Shown here piece after piece: positions 12,397 through 23,310 of a DNA stretch of 64,000 nt (positions within the stretch are counted from its first letter, which is position 1; every line of letters begins with the position of its first letter). The position numbers and the translations under genes are program-made. Origin of the DNA: Sphagnum compactum (Eukaryota; Bryophyta; Sphagnopsida; Sphagnales). The stretch covers positions 15,655,495-15,719,494 of the forward strand of contig OZ234502.1 of NCBI GenBank assembly GCA_965153455.1. Reading direction: 5' to 3'. The notes below the pieces were generated by a model. The model did no database searches. It had not been told where the DNA came from and was given only the letters and a program-made list of their open reading frames with translations.

Positions 12397-13259
12397 GTAC
12401 AAAATCCTTCCCATACACTTTGTTCTTTTATGGAGCTAGGTGATCTGGTGGAGAAACTGGAATTGGGGCAATTCTGATCAGCCCCACAGGAACAAATTGC
12501 TGGACTATTGTTTGCAAGTACCTTGGCAGAAAATTTACAAACAATGCTGCTGAGTACCTTGCTCTGATTCATGGCCTGGAAACCGCACTGAGCTCTGGTG
12601 TAAGGAATATCCAATGACTCTCGACTTGTCATCAACCAGGTAATATGTCACAAGGGAGGTCAGCATGTTCCTTACCAAGCTCAATCAATTGGAAAGACTA
12701 GCTTTTCAAGTTGGATATTGCTTGCACTTTTGCAGCTGCATGCATGCTTTCAGATGATCAAACCAGGCAAAGACTGAATTTTGTACCACCTATTATGGGT
12801 AGCTGATCCCATTTTGAGGCAGGAATATGTTTGACTTCTGTGTGGATATGTGTGCTATGCGATCTTGATTGTGGCTATAATCAAAGGTTGCCAAGGTTTT
12901 ATTAGATGTATTTGAATTGACTTGAAACTAATACTCCAATTTGCAGGTCAATGGGGAGTATAGGGCATTAGATCGTAAGATGGAGGATTATTTGAACCAA
13001 GTGTGGAGGATTATGGACGATTTTGAGAGCTTTCAGATTGATCACATCCTGCAAGAGTGTAATAAGGAAGCAGACAAAGTTGCCAATGAAGCAATTGACA
13101 AGCACATGTCCAGGAGGGAGGCATTGCAGTCAGAAAATTCTCTTTTATAAGACACGACTTTGCAGATTCTGGAGTGGAGGATATTGCCGTCATGAGCCTG
13201 ATTCAGTCTCCTGTCAATTTGCCCATGGTGAAGAAGATGTGATGAGCTCGGCGGCGTAA
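12397..13259 (+). pseudogene. RNase H-like domain + CCCH zinc finger gene, disrupted
   Basis: Exon 12397-12639 reads LFFYGA, then GETGIGAILISPTGTN, then NNAAEYLALIHGLETALSSG, the plant/bacterial type RNase H fold. An intron (12640-12946, GT...CAG, phase 0) is followed by VNGEYRALDRKMEDYL and ECNKEADKVANEAID, the C-terminal part with the last catalytic Asp. A CCCH finger follows at 13148-13257 (KTRLCRFWSGGYC...CQFAHGEED). Four lesions are visible. There is a TGA at 12441 right after FYGA. The first catalytic Asp of the usual FDGA motif is Tyr. Roughly 8 bases are missing at 12615, where the VYGDS catalytic strand should be. A frameshift near 13145 separates the finger from the RNase H domain. 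The intact family would bind and perhaps cleave RNA:DNA hybrids; this copy cannot encode that. An unusual splice pattern might avoid some lesions but not the Asp loss. Confidence 0.75.
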
Positions 13260-16170
13260 CTTGTTGCTTGGGCTCTTCGTAAGCCATGCCCATACCATAT
13301 GTTCTGGTGGATGGAACCAACATCAAATTTTTTTTATGATTCTTGATTTACAATTTCATCAAAACCAACTGCGATTGATCATCAATAAGTTGGGTATTTT
13401 TGTTTCTTGAATCAAGAAAAAGGCTCTATTGAATAACATGCACAAACAGTTTCAAATTACCTGGAAAGTGGTGAGTTGAAGAATAGTTGTTTGGATGAAT
13501 ATGATGAGGAGCGGGAATGAGGTACAAAATTGCATATGTAGAGATCAAGGTGATTTCCAAAATCTACTTGTTCTAGGTTCTTGTATTTCTTTTTCTTGGT
13601 AAGCTTTAATTATTCATAAGCTTTTGTGGAGGATGATGAACATGGAAGAAACTAGACCTGTGATGTTGCCCTTGTTTTCACTCCTATTCAGAAAAGAGTC
13701 TTTAATGCATGCTCCATCAACAAGTAGAATAATTTTTGTTACGGATGGAACAATTTGAGAGTGAGCTTTTGAAGTATGAGAACCAACTAGATGCTAAGTC
13801 ATGATCATCTGCCTAATTATTTCTCACTTTCTGATGCCTCAGTCATGATTGCCTATGCAATTTTCTTCACCCACATGCACAGATCAAGGTTAATGAACCA
13901 GAGGGGCCACACACTTGATCTTTTTTTCTACTACTGCCTCCTCACATTATGGGTAGCTCAACTGTACAAGTGCTTTCCATAGATATGGAAAATTCTTGGT
14001 GAGAAGTTGATACAAAAATTGCTCTCACCCCTTTGATCATTCATTCTATTGCTCAGAGTGTGGTTTTGTTTGGGTTATATCAGGAATTGTCTCAACTGTT
14101 TTGTAGTGTAAATGTTTTCGGTTTGTTCCAAAATGTTGGTTGCAAGTTTTGAAAACAAAATTGTATAATGCTGCTTCATACATCTGGATTAGTTGGCCCT
14201 TCAGTCACTCTGGCTTCATTGCAGCTTTGATCCTTGAAAGTGGTGACTAAAAAAATTAGTGCTGCAAGGATACCATGAATTATGCAATTGCACAACTTTT
14301 CATGGACTTACTTGACTTCTAAGATTTTTGAAAGGTATGCAATTTGAGAAGGTAACAAACCTTTTTGTTTTGGAAAATGGTACATGAAAAGACTTGATTA
14401 CTGCTGGAATGTTCACAGTTGTTTGTTTGAGTGATCAATGTGTGCGTTCGGGTTCACAACAATTTTTTTAAAGAAATGCTCGAAAGTTTCTGTTGTTTGT
14501 GCAATGCAAAACAAAAAGGGAACTTGAGAAATCACAAATTCTGAATCCTCGTGTGCACTAATTTCTTTGGAAAGACATAAAAATAATAGCAAGTTTGAGG
14601 CACCATTGTCTTCACTACCAAATGGAAGGCATGGCTCCAGTGTTACTCAATTAAATCCCTAGTACATTCAAACTCAAAATGATGGATTAACAACAAATTA
14701 TTGTAAATGTTGATAGATGGCATGACTTCAATTTCTGAGAACTACCCGAAAACGACCATCATGCACAAGCCCTTTCCACTTTAAGCTACTCCAAGCTGAT
14801 GCATGACAACACAAAGACACAAAAAAGTTTACTGCCAAGATGACGTCTGGGAAGATTTAAAGGGAAAACAAACCATTGTGGGAAATAATATTAAAACACA
14901 TAAGCAACAAGGTTGGCAAAGTGTTGGGAGTGAGCACAGCATGGGTTTGTGTATAGAAAAAGCCAACTAAACAGGAAGATTACTAGCTAATACTAAACTG
15001 AACATTTCAAGCTTACAAACTTTCAGCCAAGTTTTCCAAAATTTGACACACAATTCCCTAGAGAAGGCTTGGCTGGCTGAGCACCAAGGATACTAATTAG
15101 TACTAGTAATACTTAGTATGATTTTAGAAATTTTAAACCCAATAGAAGAAAATTCCAGCAAAAAGTGAAAAAACCTGAAGAAAAAAACTATCAGTGGATT
15201 CATGGGCCTGGATTCATGCCTTTTCAAATCCCTTGGTCATACCACATTGGTCACACTACTAACAATCTCAAACAGTGGACCTTTGGCACTTGCCCTCATC
15301 ATGACCAGCAACACCACCACCACCACCAACAAGAACAACAATTATACTAGGAACTTACTTCCGGGATCTAGCGTAGCCCACAGAAAAAAAATTCTTTCAT
15401 TCTTTTATCCTATATCAAATCGGATTGTTCAGAAGGACATGGAGAGGAGAGGGCGAGAGTATGAACCCATTGCATTGATCAACCAACAATACCCAACTTC
15501 AAAGTTACACTCTGTAATGCAAGAGGAGCATGTGGGGACTGGATTTTTTAAGTTAGGGATGAAATCATCAGCAGGACTTTGGTTTGCTTTTGGATTGCAG
15601 ACAATGTTCAATATGTGATCAATTGTGTGGTAACACAGAAATGTAATGTGGCACAGATCATGTGGCACTAAGCAAGAGCAATGGAGAACAATTCATGTGC
15701 AGCTAAATTTGAAAAAGTTATATTTTATTCCTGTCACCCCACCAGCACCTGCATGCAAACGGCCGCCAGTAGCACCACAACAAAAAATCTGCCCACACTG
15801 CACTTCTTGTGCACAAAATACGATCAGCAAGAGCAGCTAAGATACTCTGCAGATTCACCTTGCTGTGGCCAAATTGAACACAAGCTTTTGGATTTCATTA
15901 CATGGCTCAGACCACATTCAGTTCATATGTCACACATGGGTGGTGGGCATCACCACATGGGCTCTCTCATGGTAAGCAGCAAGTTACCCTCTGATCTTGT
16001 GAACAGGTTATGAATTGGAATGCAGAAGTGTTCACATCCAGTTTGAATCAAATTCATTAACACAAGTTTCAATTGTTGTGCTTCATCATATTTATTGTTA
16101 TTTCTTCAAGTATAAGGGTTTTGATGAGAGGACAAGGTCATGGGTTAAAAAAATGATTTTGGAAATTTTC
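13260..16170. other. Intergenic; no gene recognised
   Basis: Short open stretches occur on both strands (for example 13791-13982 and 15202-15618) without homology that I recognise. A CCA/ACC microsatellite sits at about 15310-15330. An acceptor-like TTTTCAG at 16161-16171, just before the GDU-like start, suggests that the 5' leader of that gene has an intron somewhere in 15.1-16.17 kb. Confidence 0.4.
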
Positions 16171-16186
16171 AGGGTGGAGCAGAAAA

Positions 16187-16960
16187 ATGCTTCTCTTGTT
16201 GCCAAAGAAAGAGACTTCCTCAATAATGTTGGGTTTAGGACCACTACCACCTGGAGCACCACCACCTCTTCCTCCTCCTGCTCCCCCTTCTTCTTCTCCA
16301 GCCCCAAATGATACGGATTACTCAAATCAAGGGGATGATGAATCGAGCACAAGCACATATCAGCAAGCGCCAACCATGTTCTTTGTGATTGCAGGAATGG
16401 CATCCATGCTTTTTCTCATCATTGTAGCCATTGCTCTTTTATGTTATTCCCATTACATGAACCACTATCACTACCGCTTGCAAAACAATGAAAGCAGTGC
16501 AGGTCTCAACTCTTCTTCTGCTGACGACAATGGGGGGGGCGGCACAAGTCCTGATGATCAGGACGATTTCAATAATTCAGTGAGGAGTTCAAGGGATCAT
16601 GATGATGATGTTGATGATGATGTTGTTCATCAGTTTGAAACTATGATTTTGGTTCGGGTTCCTGGGACACAAGAGCCCATGTACTTTGCCCACCCTGCTC
16701 CTCTCCCACCTGATCTTAAATCATTAAGCCTTTCTTCTGCAAGTGCAAGCAATGTGCAAGAAGAAGCTGGTGCTGCTAGAAGCTCCAATATGGATGACAC
16801 CAGGCCCTTTTCTACACCCATTTCTGAGACTGGAGATATATTAGAATCGCAGCATCTTATTGGAATGCAGCAACAACAGCTCAAACTTGTTCCCATTCAT
16901 CTGTCTCAAGTAGTGGTGGAGCTTGGTAAAACTCATGAAACAACAAGTCTAGAAGATTGA
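16187..16960 (+). CDS. GLUTAMINE DUMPER-like single-pass membrane protein
   Basis: The 257-residue protein has a proline-rich N-terminus (residues 19-40, PPGAPPPLPPPAPP), one membrane segment at about 64-87 (FFVIAGMASMLFLIIVAIAL), and a long acidic Ser/Asp-rich tail. The membrane segment lines up with the GDU pattern of a Gly-Ala/Ser-Met-Leu run ending in CSYW (here CYSHY). A conserved cytosolic motif follows at 152-171 (ILVRVPGTQEPMYFAHP), matching the plant GDU VIMAG box, where V-I-M-A-G is followed by a P-x-Y/F-L-A-x-P. Known GDUs are small plant proteins that raise amino-acid export and interact with a RING ubiquitin ligase; that role is inferred here. Oddities are the diverged VIMAG core (VRVPG, final Gly kept), the greater length (GDUs are about 100-160 residues) and a poly-Asp stretch. 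The start could also be Met14. Alternative: an unrelated proline-rich membrane protein. Confidence 0.65.
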   Translation: MLLLLPKKETSSIMLGLGPLPPGAPPPLPPPAPPSSSPAPNDTDYSNQGDDESSTSTYQQAPTMFFVIAGMASMLFLIIVAIALLCYSHYMNHYHYRLQNNESSAGLNSSSADDNGGGGTSPDDQDDFNNSVRSSRDHDDDVDDDVVHQFETMILVRVPGTQEPMYFAHPAPLPPDLKSLSLSSASASNVQEEAGAARSSNMDDTRPFSTPISETGDILESQHLIGMQQQQLKLVPIHLSQVVVELGKTHETTSLED

Positions 16961-18730
16961 ATTTCAAACCCCCATCTTCAGCAAAATGAACATGTAATCA
17001 AAGCATCATATAAAACCCACCACCACCATTATAACCATGAATTTCATGCACAAGATGTTCTCCATTTTCAGGTGCATGCACATAACATATATCATGTTGA
17101 AACTTTCAATGTATGTAAGGGAAGTAGAGTGATAAAATTAATTCTAGGAGATGATCCCTCATTTGTCTGTAGTTTTTTGTTTGGTAGAAAGAAAAAAGGG
17201 ATAATGACTTACCTAATGGCCCCTTTGAGGAAACACTTTTGAAGAACTGAGTACTATTGTGCTCTTGAAGTGCAAATCCATAGTTGTAACCCAAGAAGTC
17301 ACAAATGCACAACTACAAAGCTAATGTGAGTAACCTTGTGCATCATTTTGTTCAGCCATGGTTAGCTAATATGTGAATTTGGCCAATTATTACAAGCACC
17401 CAATTGGCCGGCTTGCCCTAATTGGAATTTCATTTCCCCTAATTTTCGCTCCGTGACCATCATTCTCCATAGCCCCCCTGCCATTGCACACTTTTTGAGT
17501 AGTGTAAACTCCCCAGCCCAAGGGCATTGCTGCGGATTTCCATAAAAAAAAACAAATTTTAACTTTTTTTCCCATGATACCCAGTGGGTACCCATAGGAT
17601 ATATGCATCGGGTATCATGAGGAAAAGGTCAAAAAATGGCACAGGTTTTTTTGGAAAATGAAATGCCTGTTCTTGCAGGAGTTTCAACATTTTGTACTCA
17701 TATATAATAAAATTTCACTACTTTGCAGATAATGTTTAGAGATTGAAAGAGGGCTTGGGGATGAAAGAAGGCCCAAAAGGGCGTCACTTTACAAATATTC
17801 GTAATGTCATAGGTGAATTCTGTTTTGTAACAGCCGCCCAGTTTAGTGCAGCTTCTCCATATTATGTTGTCTCAATAGCCATGATTGTCCTTTGATTCTT
17901 GCTGAATGACAAACAGTTTTGATCATCATCCATTTGAAAACACCAATTTATGATTGTATCTTCTAATTGTCGATTGCATAAGATTACTACCTCTCATACT
18001 CTCATGATATTGAGACAACATAATATGGAGGAGCTACACTATCATGAAAGCAAAGGCTCAATTTTAGAGGACCCTTTCTTTGAAAAGGGATCAAGAGACA
18101 ACTGCCAAAATACCCAACAATCAGACTTCCATGATCCAGATGCAAGTATCAACCAGTGTTGTTCTGGTATCAGGTTTTGCAGATACCAGGAGTTTCTTCG
18201 TATCAATTTTTTATATTTTTAAATTTGGATAGGCTTTTAATTTATTTTTTTAATTCAATTTTTTGGTACTAGAGTGGTATCAATAGCTTGCTGGCTGAAA
18301 ATTGGCAACATCAGTATCCATCAGGTATGTGAGCGTTGAACTTGGTGAAATAAAAACTCAAGTATTGATGTTAGGTTTAGGGCTTTTCATTGTTAATGTG
18401 TATGTTTCCAACTAAAAAACCAAAGTGCTAGGATGCCAGGAAGAATTACAAACAAATAAGAAAACAAGCATTCAATGAGAGTCAAGCAACATCATGCACA
18501 TGTTAAACTTGTGCAACAATATATTCAAATAACTATAATCAGCAATGTATATGAGCATCTGAAGGTGGTATCAAAATGCATAAGCAACCCATCTAACATC
18601 CTCAAACACATGATTATTTCTCTTCAAAATAGCTTGCCTTTTCAAGCAACTCCTCATTTTCTTCCAATAACATCTCCTCTGCCACAAAAAATTCTCCCAA
18701 TTTGTTTCCAACAACAAGCTTGCAATCGAC
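16961..18730. other. Intergenic; 3' flank of the GDU-like gene, no gene seen
   Basis: Contains likely 3' untranslated sequence, a short stem (CATGATACCC ... GGGTATCATG, 17574-17622) and AT-rich DNA. Open stretches (17390-17608 minus, 18475-18765 plus) lack recognisable content. Confidence 0.4.
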
Positions 18731-18739
18731 TTACGCATC

Positions 18740-21000
18740 AACAAGTCAATTTTTGTAAATCATGACAAGTTTGTCAAGATTCTCAACCTCAAAACATCAC
18801 CATTGCAAATTAATGAGCACACATGCAACGGAGAAGATCCATTTAGTCTCACTATGTGAACCTAGGATGCCTAAAATTTGTCGTGCCACAAAATCGACAT
18901 TCAAGAACCTGGATTCATTAACAGACCATCAAATCAAAGGATCAAGGCCATCAACATTCTCCACATTGAACTTGCAAACCAAAGATAGCTCAATTTTGAA
19001 AAGGCCTTTACTTGTATTTTATGTTGAAGTTGTTGACCCAAACAACCCAATTGAAATCGAAGGTAGCTCGAATGATGGAAAAATTGAGCCTACAACTTGA
19101 TCTAGATTCAAAAATCCCATCACAACTTTCAACAAGGGCATCACAACTAACTCATCATATTGTTGCACTAATATGGCAGCTTGATCCTTGCCAATGGAAT
19201 CCATGATGCAATCCATGCCTTTGAAACATGAATCTAGCATCAAAACAACCATGTTGCGGGCTCTTTCCTGAGAGAAGGATTTTGCAAAACTTAGAAAAAG
19301 ACACAATTCATCAGTGATTTCTACAGCCATTGTACCATACAAGATCTCAATCTCTTGATCAAATTCGCCACACTAAAGTGTAGGAACAATAAGAGCTCGA
19401 CGGTCATATTTCATCCTCATTGTCCTCATGATTGCCAAAACAACAAACAACACATCTCATAGTAACCAATGGGTCCAAACACACTACTAAGACCCACTTC
19501 AGGTGTAACAACTATTTAATTTTACACATTTTTAAATGCCAAGTCAAGTCAATATTTAAAATGTTTGGTAAATGTATACAACAACGTTTTTAATACATTA
19601 TCGAAACATTTGAAAAAGTTTGAAACAAATCTAATGAATACTAAATACCCGAAAGCATTTTTTAAACAATGTAACAAGTGTTTTTAGCACTTGAAAAACT
19701 CATAAATGACTCTTTAATGAACTTAAAATGACATATTTTTGGGACATTATTTAAATCAAACTTTACTATATAACATTATAATGCAACATATTTGTGAGTC
19801 AAAGGGATTTTGTCCAAGGTGATTTTATTCCAAGGGACCTTAAAATATGTGAATGTTATCAACATATGCTACATTTGGCAAAGTTCATCTTTGCAATCTA
19901 GACAAGGGTTTTGAGTTTTTTATGTCACAAGCCAACTTCATGACAAACCTTCTCCCATTCATGTCCACCCTTTTGAGACTTTTTAATCCAAGTAATTGTT
20001 TTCAAGAAAATAGCCTATGCATCTTTCAAGCTGACTTCTTTCATGCTCGCACCCACCTTAGCTTCATTCGTGGCATATTGCCTTTGACATAACATGACCA
20101 AAGCAAAAGCCAACAAACGATTGAACCAAATGTAGAGGCTCACATGACACAGCAAAAGTGAGTGGCATATTGCCTTTGACATAACATGATCAAAGCAAAA
20201 GCCAACAAATGACTAAACCAAATGTAGAGGCTCACATGACACAACAAAAGTGAGTGCAGTTGTGAAGGAATTTGAATTGGCTCCTCCATCTTTGACATAC
20301 GTGATGACTTTATTTTTCAAGTTGAACTCAACCAATAAAACCTTCACTTGTTTTGCAAAAGTTACACCAGAAGTATCAAGTGCTTAAAATAGTCCAACAT
20401 TTATGTGACAAGGAACCCAACTCTAGTTAATGGAATTAATTACCAAGGCAAATGTGTCATACCCTAACCTTGACATCCATAGGTCAGATGTTGCTATCAC
20501 TGTTGCACACTAGCTAATGGCAAGAAACACATAAACTTCCCTGGTTTTTTGTAGCAAAGTAGGAAGGTCCTCACAAACAAGTTGTTTGTGATAAGGAAAT
20601 TGGACTTGACCACAAAGATGCAACACCATTCGTTTCAACCAGGGGCTTCCCACAATAGACAATGGCATGTAGTCTTTAACAATCATCAAAACAAGATCCT
20701 CAATGAACCCCATTTGAATTGGGTTAGATTTTTTGTAAGGCTTCACACCTCCAAAAAATTTAATGATGGTTGTAGGTGTGACATATGCCCTACTCTTACA
20801 TTTTTGTCTCTTACTACTATCTCTACCCTCTAGATTAGTTTTGTGCATTGTGTACTTCACCAAATTTGGGCCATTTCATTTGTAACATGTTTTTCATGGC
20901 TATGATGTCATGTTCAAGATTGTAAATTATGAAACCTTTTCGAGATTTGGTTGAACTTTGAGAACTTGCATTTGAGTTTTTAGTAAAGTGACACATCACA
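18740..21000 (-). mobile_element. Degenerate hAT-superfamily transposon (transposase remnant)
   Basis: On the minus strand, a BED-finger-like remnant (about 20960-20880, HDIIAMKNMLQMKWP) precedes an open segment at 20863-20510 with YMPLSIVGSPWLKRMVL and VQFPYHKQLV. Next comes SDLWMSRLGYDTFALVINS (about 20495-20430), the conserved catalytic Asp region of hAT transposases (the DxW/S-type start of the RNase H fold), then VITYVKDGGANSNS. At 19270-19140, RNMVVLMLDSCFKGMD matches the region seen in plant hAT proteins as MLDPRFK. The C-terminal dimerisation segment appears near 18790-18750 (ENLDKLVMIYKN). Many stops and frameshifts, and a 92-bp internal duplication, show that it is long dead. Terminal inverted repeats were not found. 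Confidence 0.82.
20071..20254. repeat. 92-bp tandem duplication within the hAT remnant
   Basis: TGGCATATTGCCTTTGACAT starts copies at 20071 and 20163. Each is 92 bp, differs from the other by a few substitutions, and ends in GCAAAAGTGAG / ACAAAAGTGAG. It lies in the central transposase coding region. Confidence 0.9.
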
Positions 21001-21470
21001 CACTTATGAATTGCACTCCTTGCACATCAATTTTGGCACTGTTGTTGTTCAACATAAAAAAAGCCCACAACTCTACTACATGATGCCATGAAACCCAAAA
21101 ATATTGGTTGGCACATTACAAAAAATCATGACTTTTCAAAAGGTTAACTTGACCGAAATGTCCACAATAACCAAAAGGTATGTCCATTTTGATTAAATGT
21201 TTGGGGCATGATAAACACATGTTACATTTGACAAGTACATTTGATTGAAAGTGGATTTTTGACCAAGTGTCAAGCCAAAAATTTGGTCAAAATGGACAAT
21301 TGTCCATCAAAATGGCCATGGCTTAATCAAATTGGCCATATTGAATGGATAGGGTTTCGTAAAATTGACCATCGTGATTTGACCTTTAATCAAATGAGCC
21401 ATACTCATTTGATGACTTAATCTATTTGTTAAGCTTAAGCTACCTACCTAATCTAACATATTAAGGCAAG

Positions 21471-22068
21471 CCCATCCTTGGGTGGTACCATTAAGAATGT
21501 CACACCTTGATTTTCTTAAATCCATCAAACTTTGAAAACTTATAAGAAACATTCAAATGAACATTTTTTTTTTAATACATTTTTTAGGTTCTATAGATTT
21601 TGAAATCTCAATAATATCAAAAATATTGTGTATTTTGATGTTCCTAATCATTACATTTTAAAAAAAATTCAAGAACATAATGTTATGTTTTTCCTTGAAT
21701 TTTTTGGTCAGGAACACAAATTTGGAACATGATTTAAGAATTTTTTTAGGAATTTTTTTCTTAGGGTAATTTGGAAGTCACTTTATTTTTAGGTTTTTAT
21801 TTGAAAATTAATTGATTAAATATGATTTAGTTATGAATTTTCAAAGTTGAGGCTATTGATTTTTTAAGGGGCATCTTAATTTAATTTTTTTTTAAATTCC
21901 CAAATAAATTTGAAGCCATATATTAAAAACATGCGAGTGATAAACATGAAAAAATCATTTATAGTTGTGAAAATATTTAATGAAAATGGCCCAAAAAAAT
22001 GATTTGGTTGTTTTTGGTTCCTTAACCATTCTTCGAAATGGTTCCTAATGGTACCACCCAAGGATGGG
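21471..22068. mobile_element. 598-bp element with perfect 23-bp terminal inverted repeats
   Basis: CCCATCCTTGGGTGGTACCA plus TTA at 21471-21493 is found as its exact reverse complement at 22046-22068. The similarity continues imperfectly for a few bases inward. The interior is AT-rich and non-coding. No clear target duplication is visible beside the ends. It sits at the left edge of the CCTAGG-rich array, as if inserted into it: TACCTACCTAATCT lies just left and ATAGGTTAGGCTA just right. Confidence 0.75.
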
Positions 22069-22079
22069 TTCACCCATTA

Positions 22080-22960
22080 ATTAATAGGTTAGGCTATGTC
22101 TAGACTACCTATCTAGCCTAACATAATTAATAGGCTAGTAGGTTACTTATTAAATAATAATTTAACTAGTAGTCTAGCTAGGTAGCCTAGCCTACACCTA
22201 CCTAATAGGGCTACTTAGGACATAACCTAGGGTTACTAAGTAGCCCACTAGGAAATGTAAACCTTTTAAATAGGTGTCCTAAGCTTACTAGGTAAACTTA
22301 TTAACCATGGTATCCTACTAACCTAGGTTTACTATAAATACATAACCTAGGCCTACTAGGTAAATAACATAGGCCACCTAGGCCTAATAGGTAAGTAGCC
22401 TATCCTACTAATTAGGTTAACAACCTAGGCCGCCCAGGCCAAACTATTTGATAGGTAACCTAACATAGGCTATTGAGGTCTAGTCGGTAACTACATAACA
22501 TAGGCCACCTAAGCCTATTAAGTAGGTAGCCTAACCCAAGCCACTTAGGCCTACTAAGTCTATAGCCAAGTTTAGGCCACCTAGGCCTACTAGGTAAGTA
22601 TGTGTCTAATCTAAGTTACTTAAGCCTACTAGGTTTCTAGCTAACTTAGACTATGTCACCTAAACCTACTAAGTAAGTAACCTAAACCAAAACCTACATA
22701 ATAAGCTAGGCTACCTACCTAGTATGCCTAGGCTAGGTCTATTAATATGCTAGTAAGTACTTACATAACATATTAAATAACATAAGCATAGGTAACTTAC
22801 TAAGTAGGTATACTAAACATAGACTTAGTAGGTATTTATAAGGCCTAATAGACTATAACCTACATGTTACTTACATACATGCAATTATTAATAAATATTT
22901 TAACCTATTTAGGTTGACCAACCTATAATTTATCTATTTATGTAAATAATGTAAAACAAT
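22080..22960. repeat. CCTAGG/CTACTTAGG-rich degenerate low-complexity array
   Basis: About 0.9 kb is built from variants of CCTAGGCCTACTAGGTAAGT and GGTTAGGCTAC, on both strands, with no fixed period. Almost every 10-bp stretch holds CTA, TAG, CCTA or TAGG. It has no coding capacity (frequent TAG/TAA). Related shorter stretches are at 21440-21470, 23150-23310, 44540-44660 and 45070-45260. Confidence 0.85.
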
Positions 22961-23075
22961 TCAAGTTAATTTTTTACAATATGCATGTTGAAAAAAAACT
23001 CATGAAAATTGATTATAATATGTTGGTTCAAAATCATGCTCATTACAAATATGTTGTCCAAAAAAATCACCTTAT

Positions 23076-23310
23076 GGGGTGATGGTGCAATGGTTAAAGA
23101 CTTGATTCTTGAATGTGGAGGTGAAGAGTTCAAGTCCCCACATTTGCAATATAAACTAAGCTACCTTGGCTACTTAGATGACCTAATTAGGTAGACTAGG
23201 TTCTAAAACCTACTAAACCACTTAGCTTAGGGGACTTGGCCTAGCCTAAGTGGTTTGATCTGGCTTAAGTGGCTAAGTTTGATGGCCTAACCTAAACCTA
23301 GGACATAGGG
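23076..23310 (+). repeat. tRNA-derived SINE-like head followed by CCTAGG-rich tail (copy 1)
   Basis: GGTGATGGTGCAATGGTTAA at about 23079 resembles an internal pol III A box. GAGTTCAAGTCC at 23126-23137 resembles a B box (GTTCAAGTCC against GGTTCRANNCC). The spacing of about 35-40 bp fits a tRNA-derived SINE. The head runs straight into AAGCTACCTTGGCTACTTAG and further CCTA/TTAGG-rich sequence, as in copy 2. No genuine tRNA fold is complete here (the acceptor stem is not paired). Confidence 0.6.

Noticed and set aside
22080-22960. Centromeric satellite or telomere array
   Set aside because: No fixed period and no head-to-tail unit; the words are CCTAGG/TTAGG rather than TTTAGGG.
23076-23151. 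Genuine tRNA gene
   Set aside because: Only A-box and B-box-like motifs are present; acceptor and anticodon stems do not pair, and a second diverged copy exists, which fits a SINE better.
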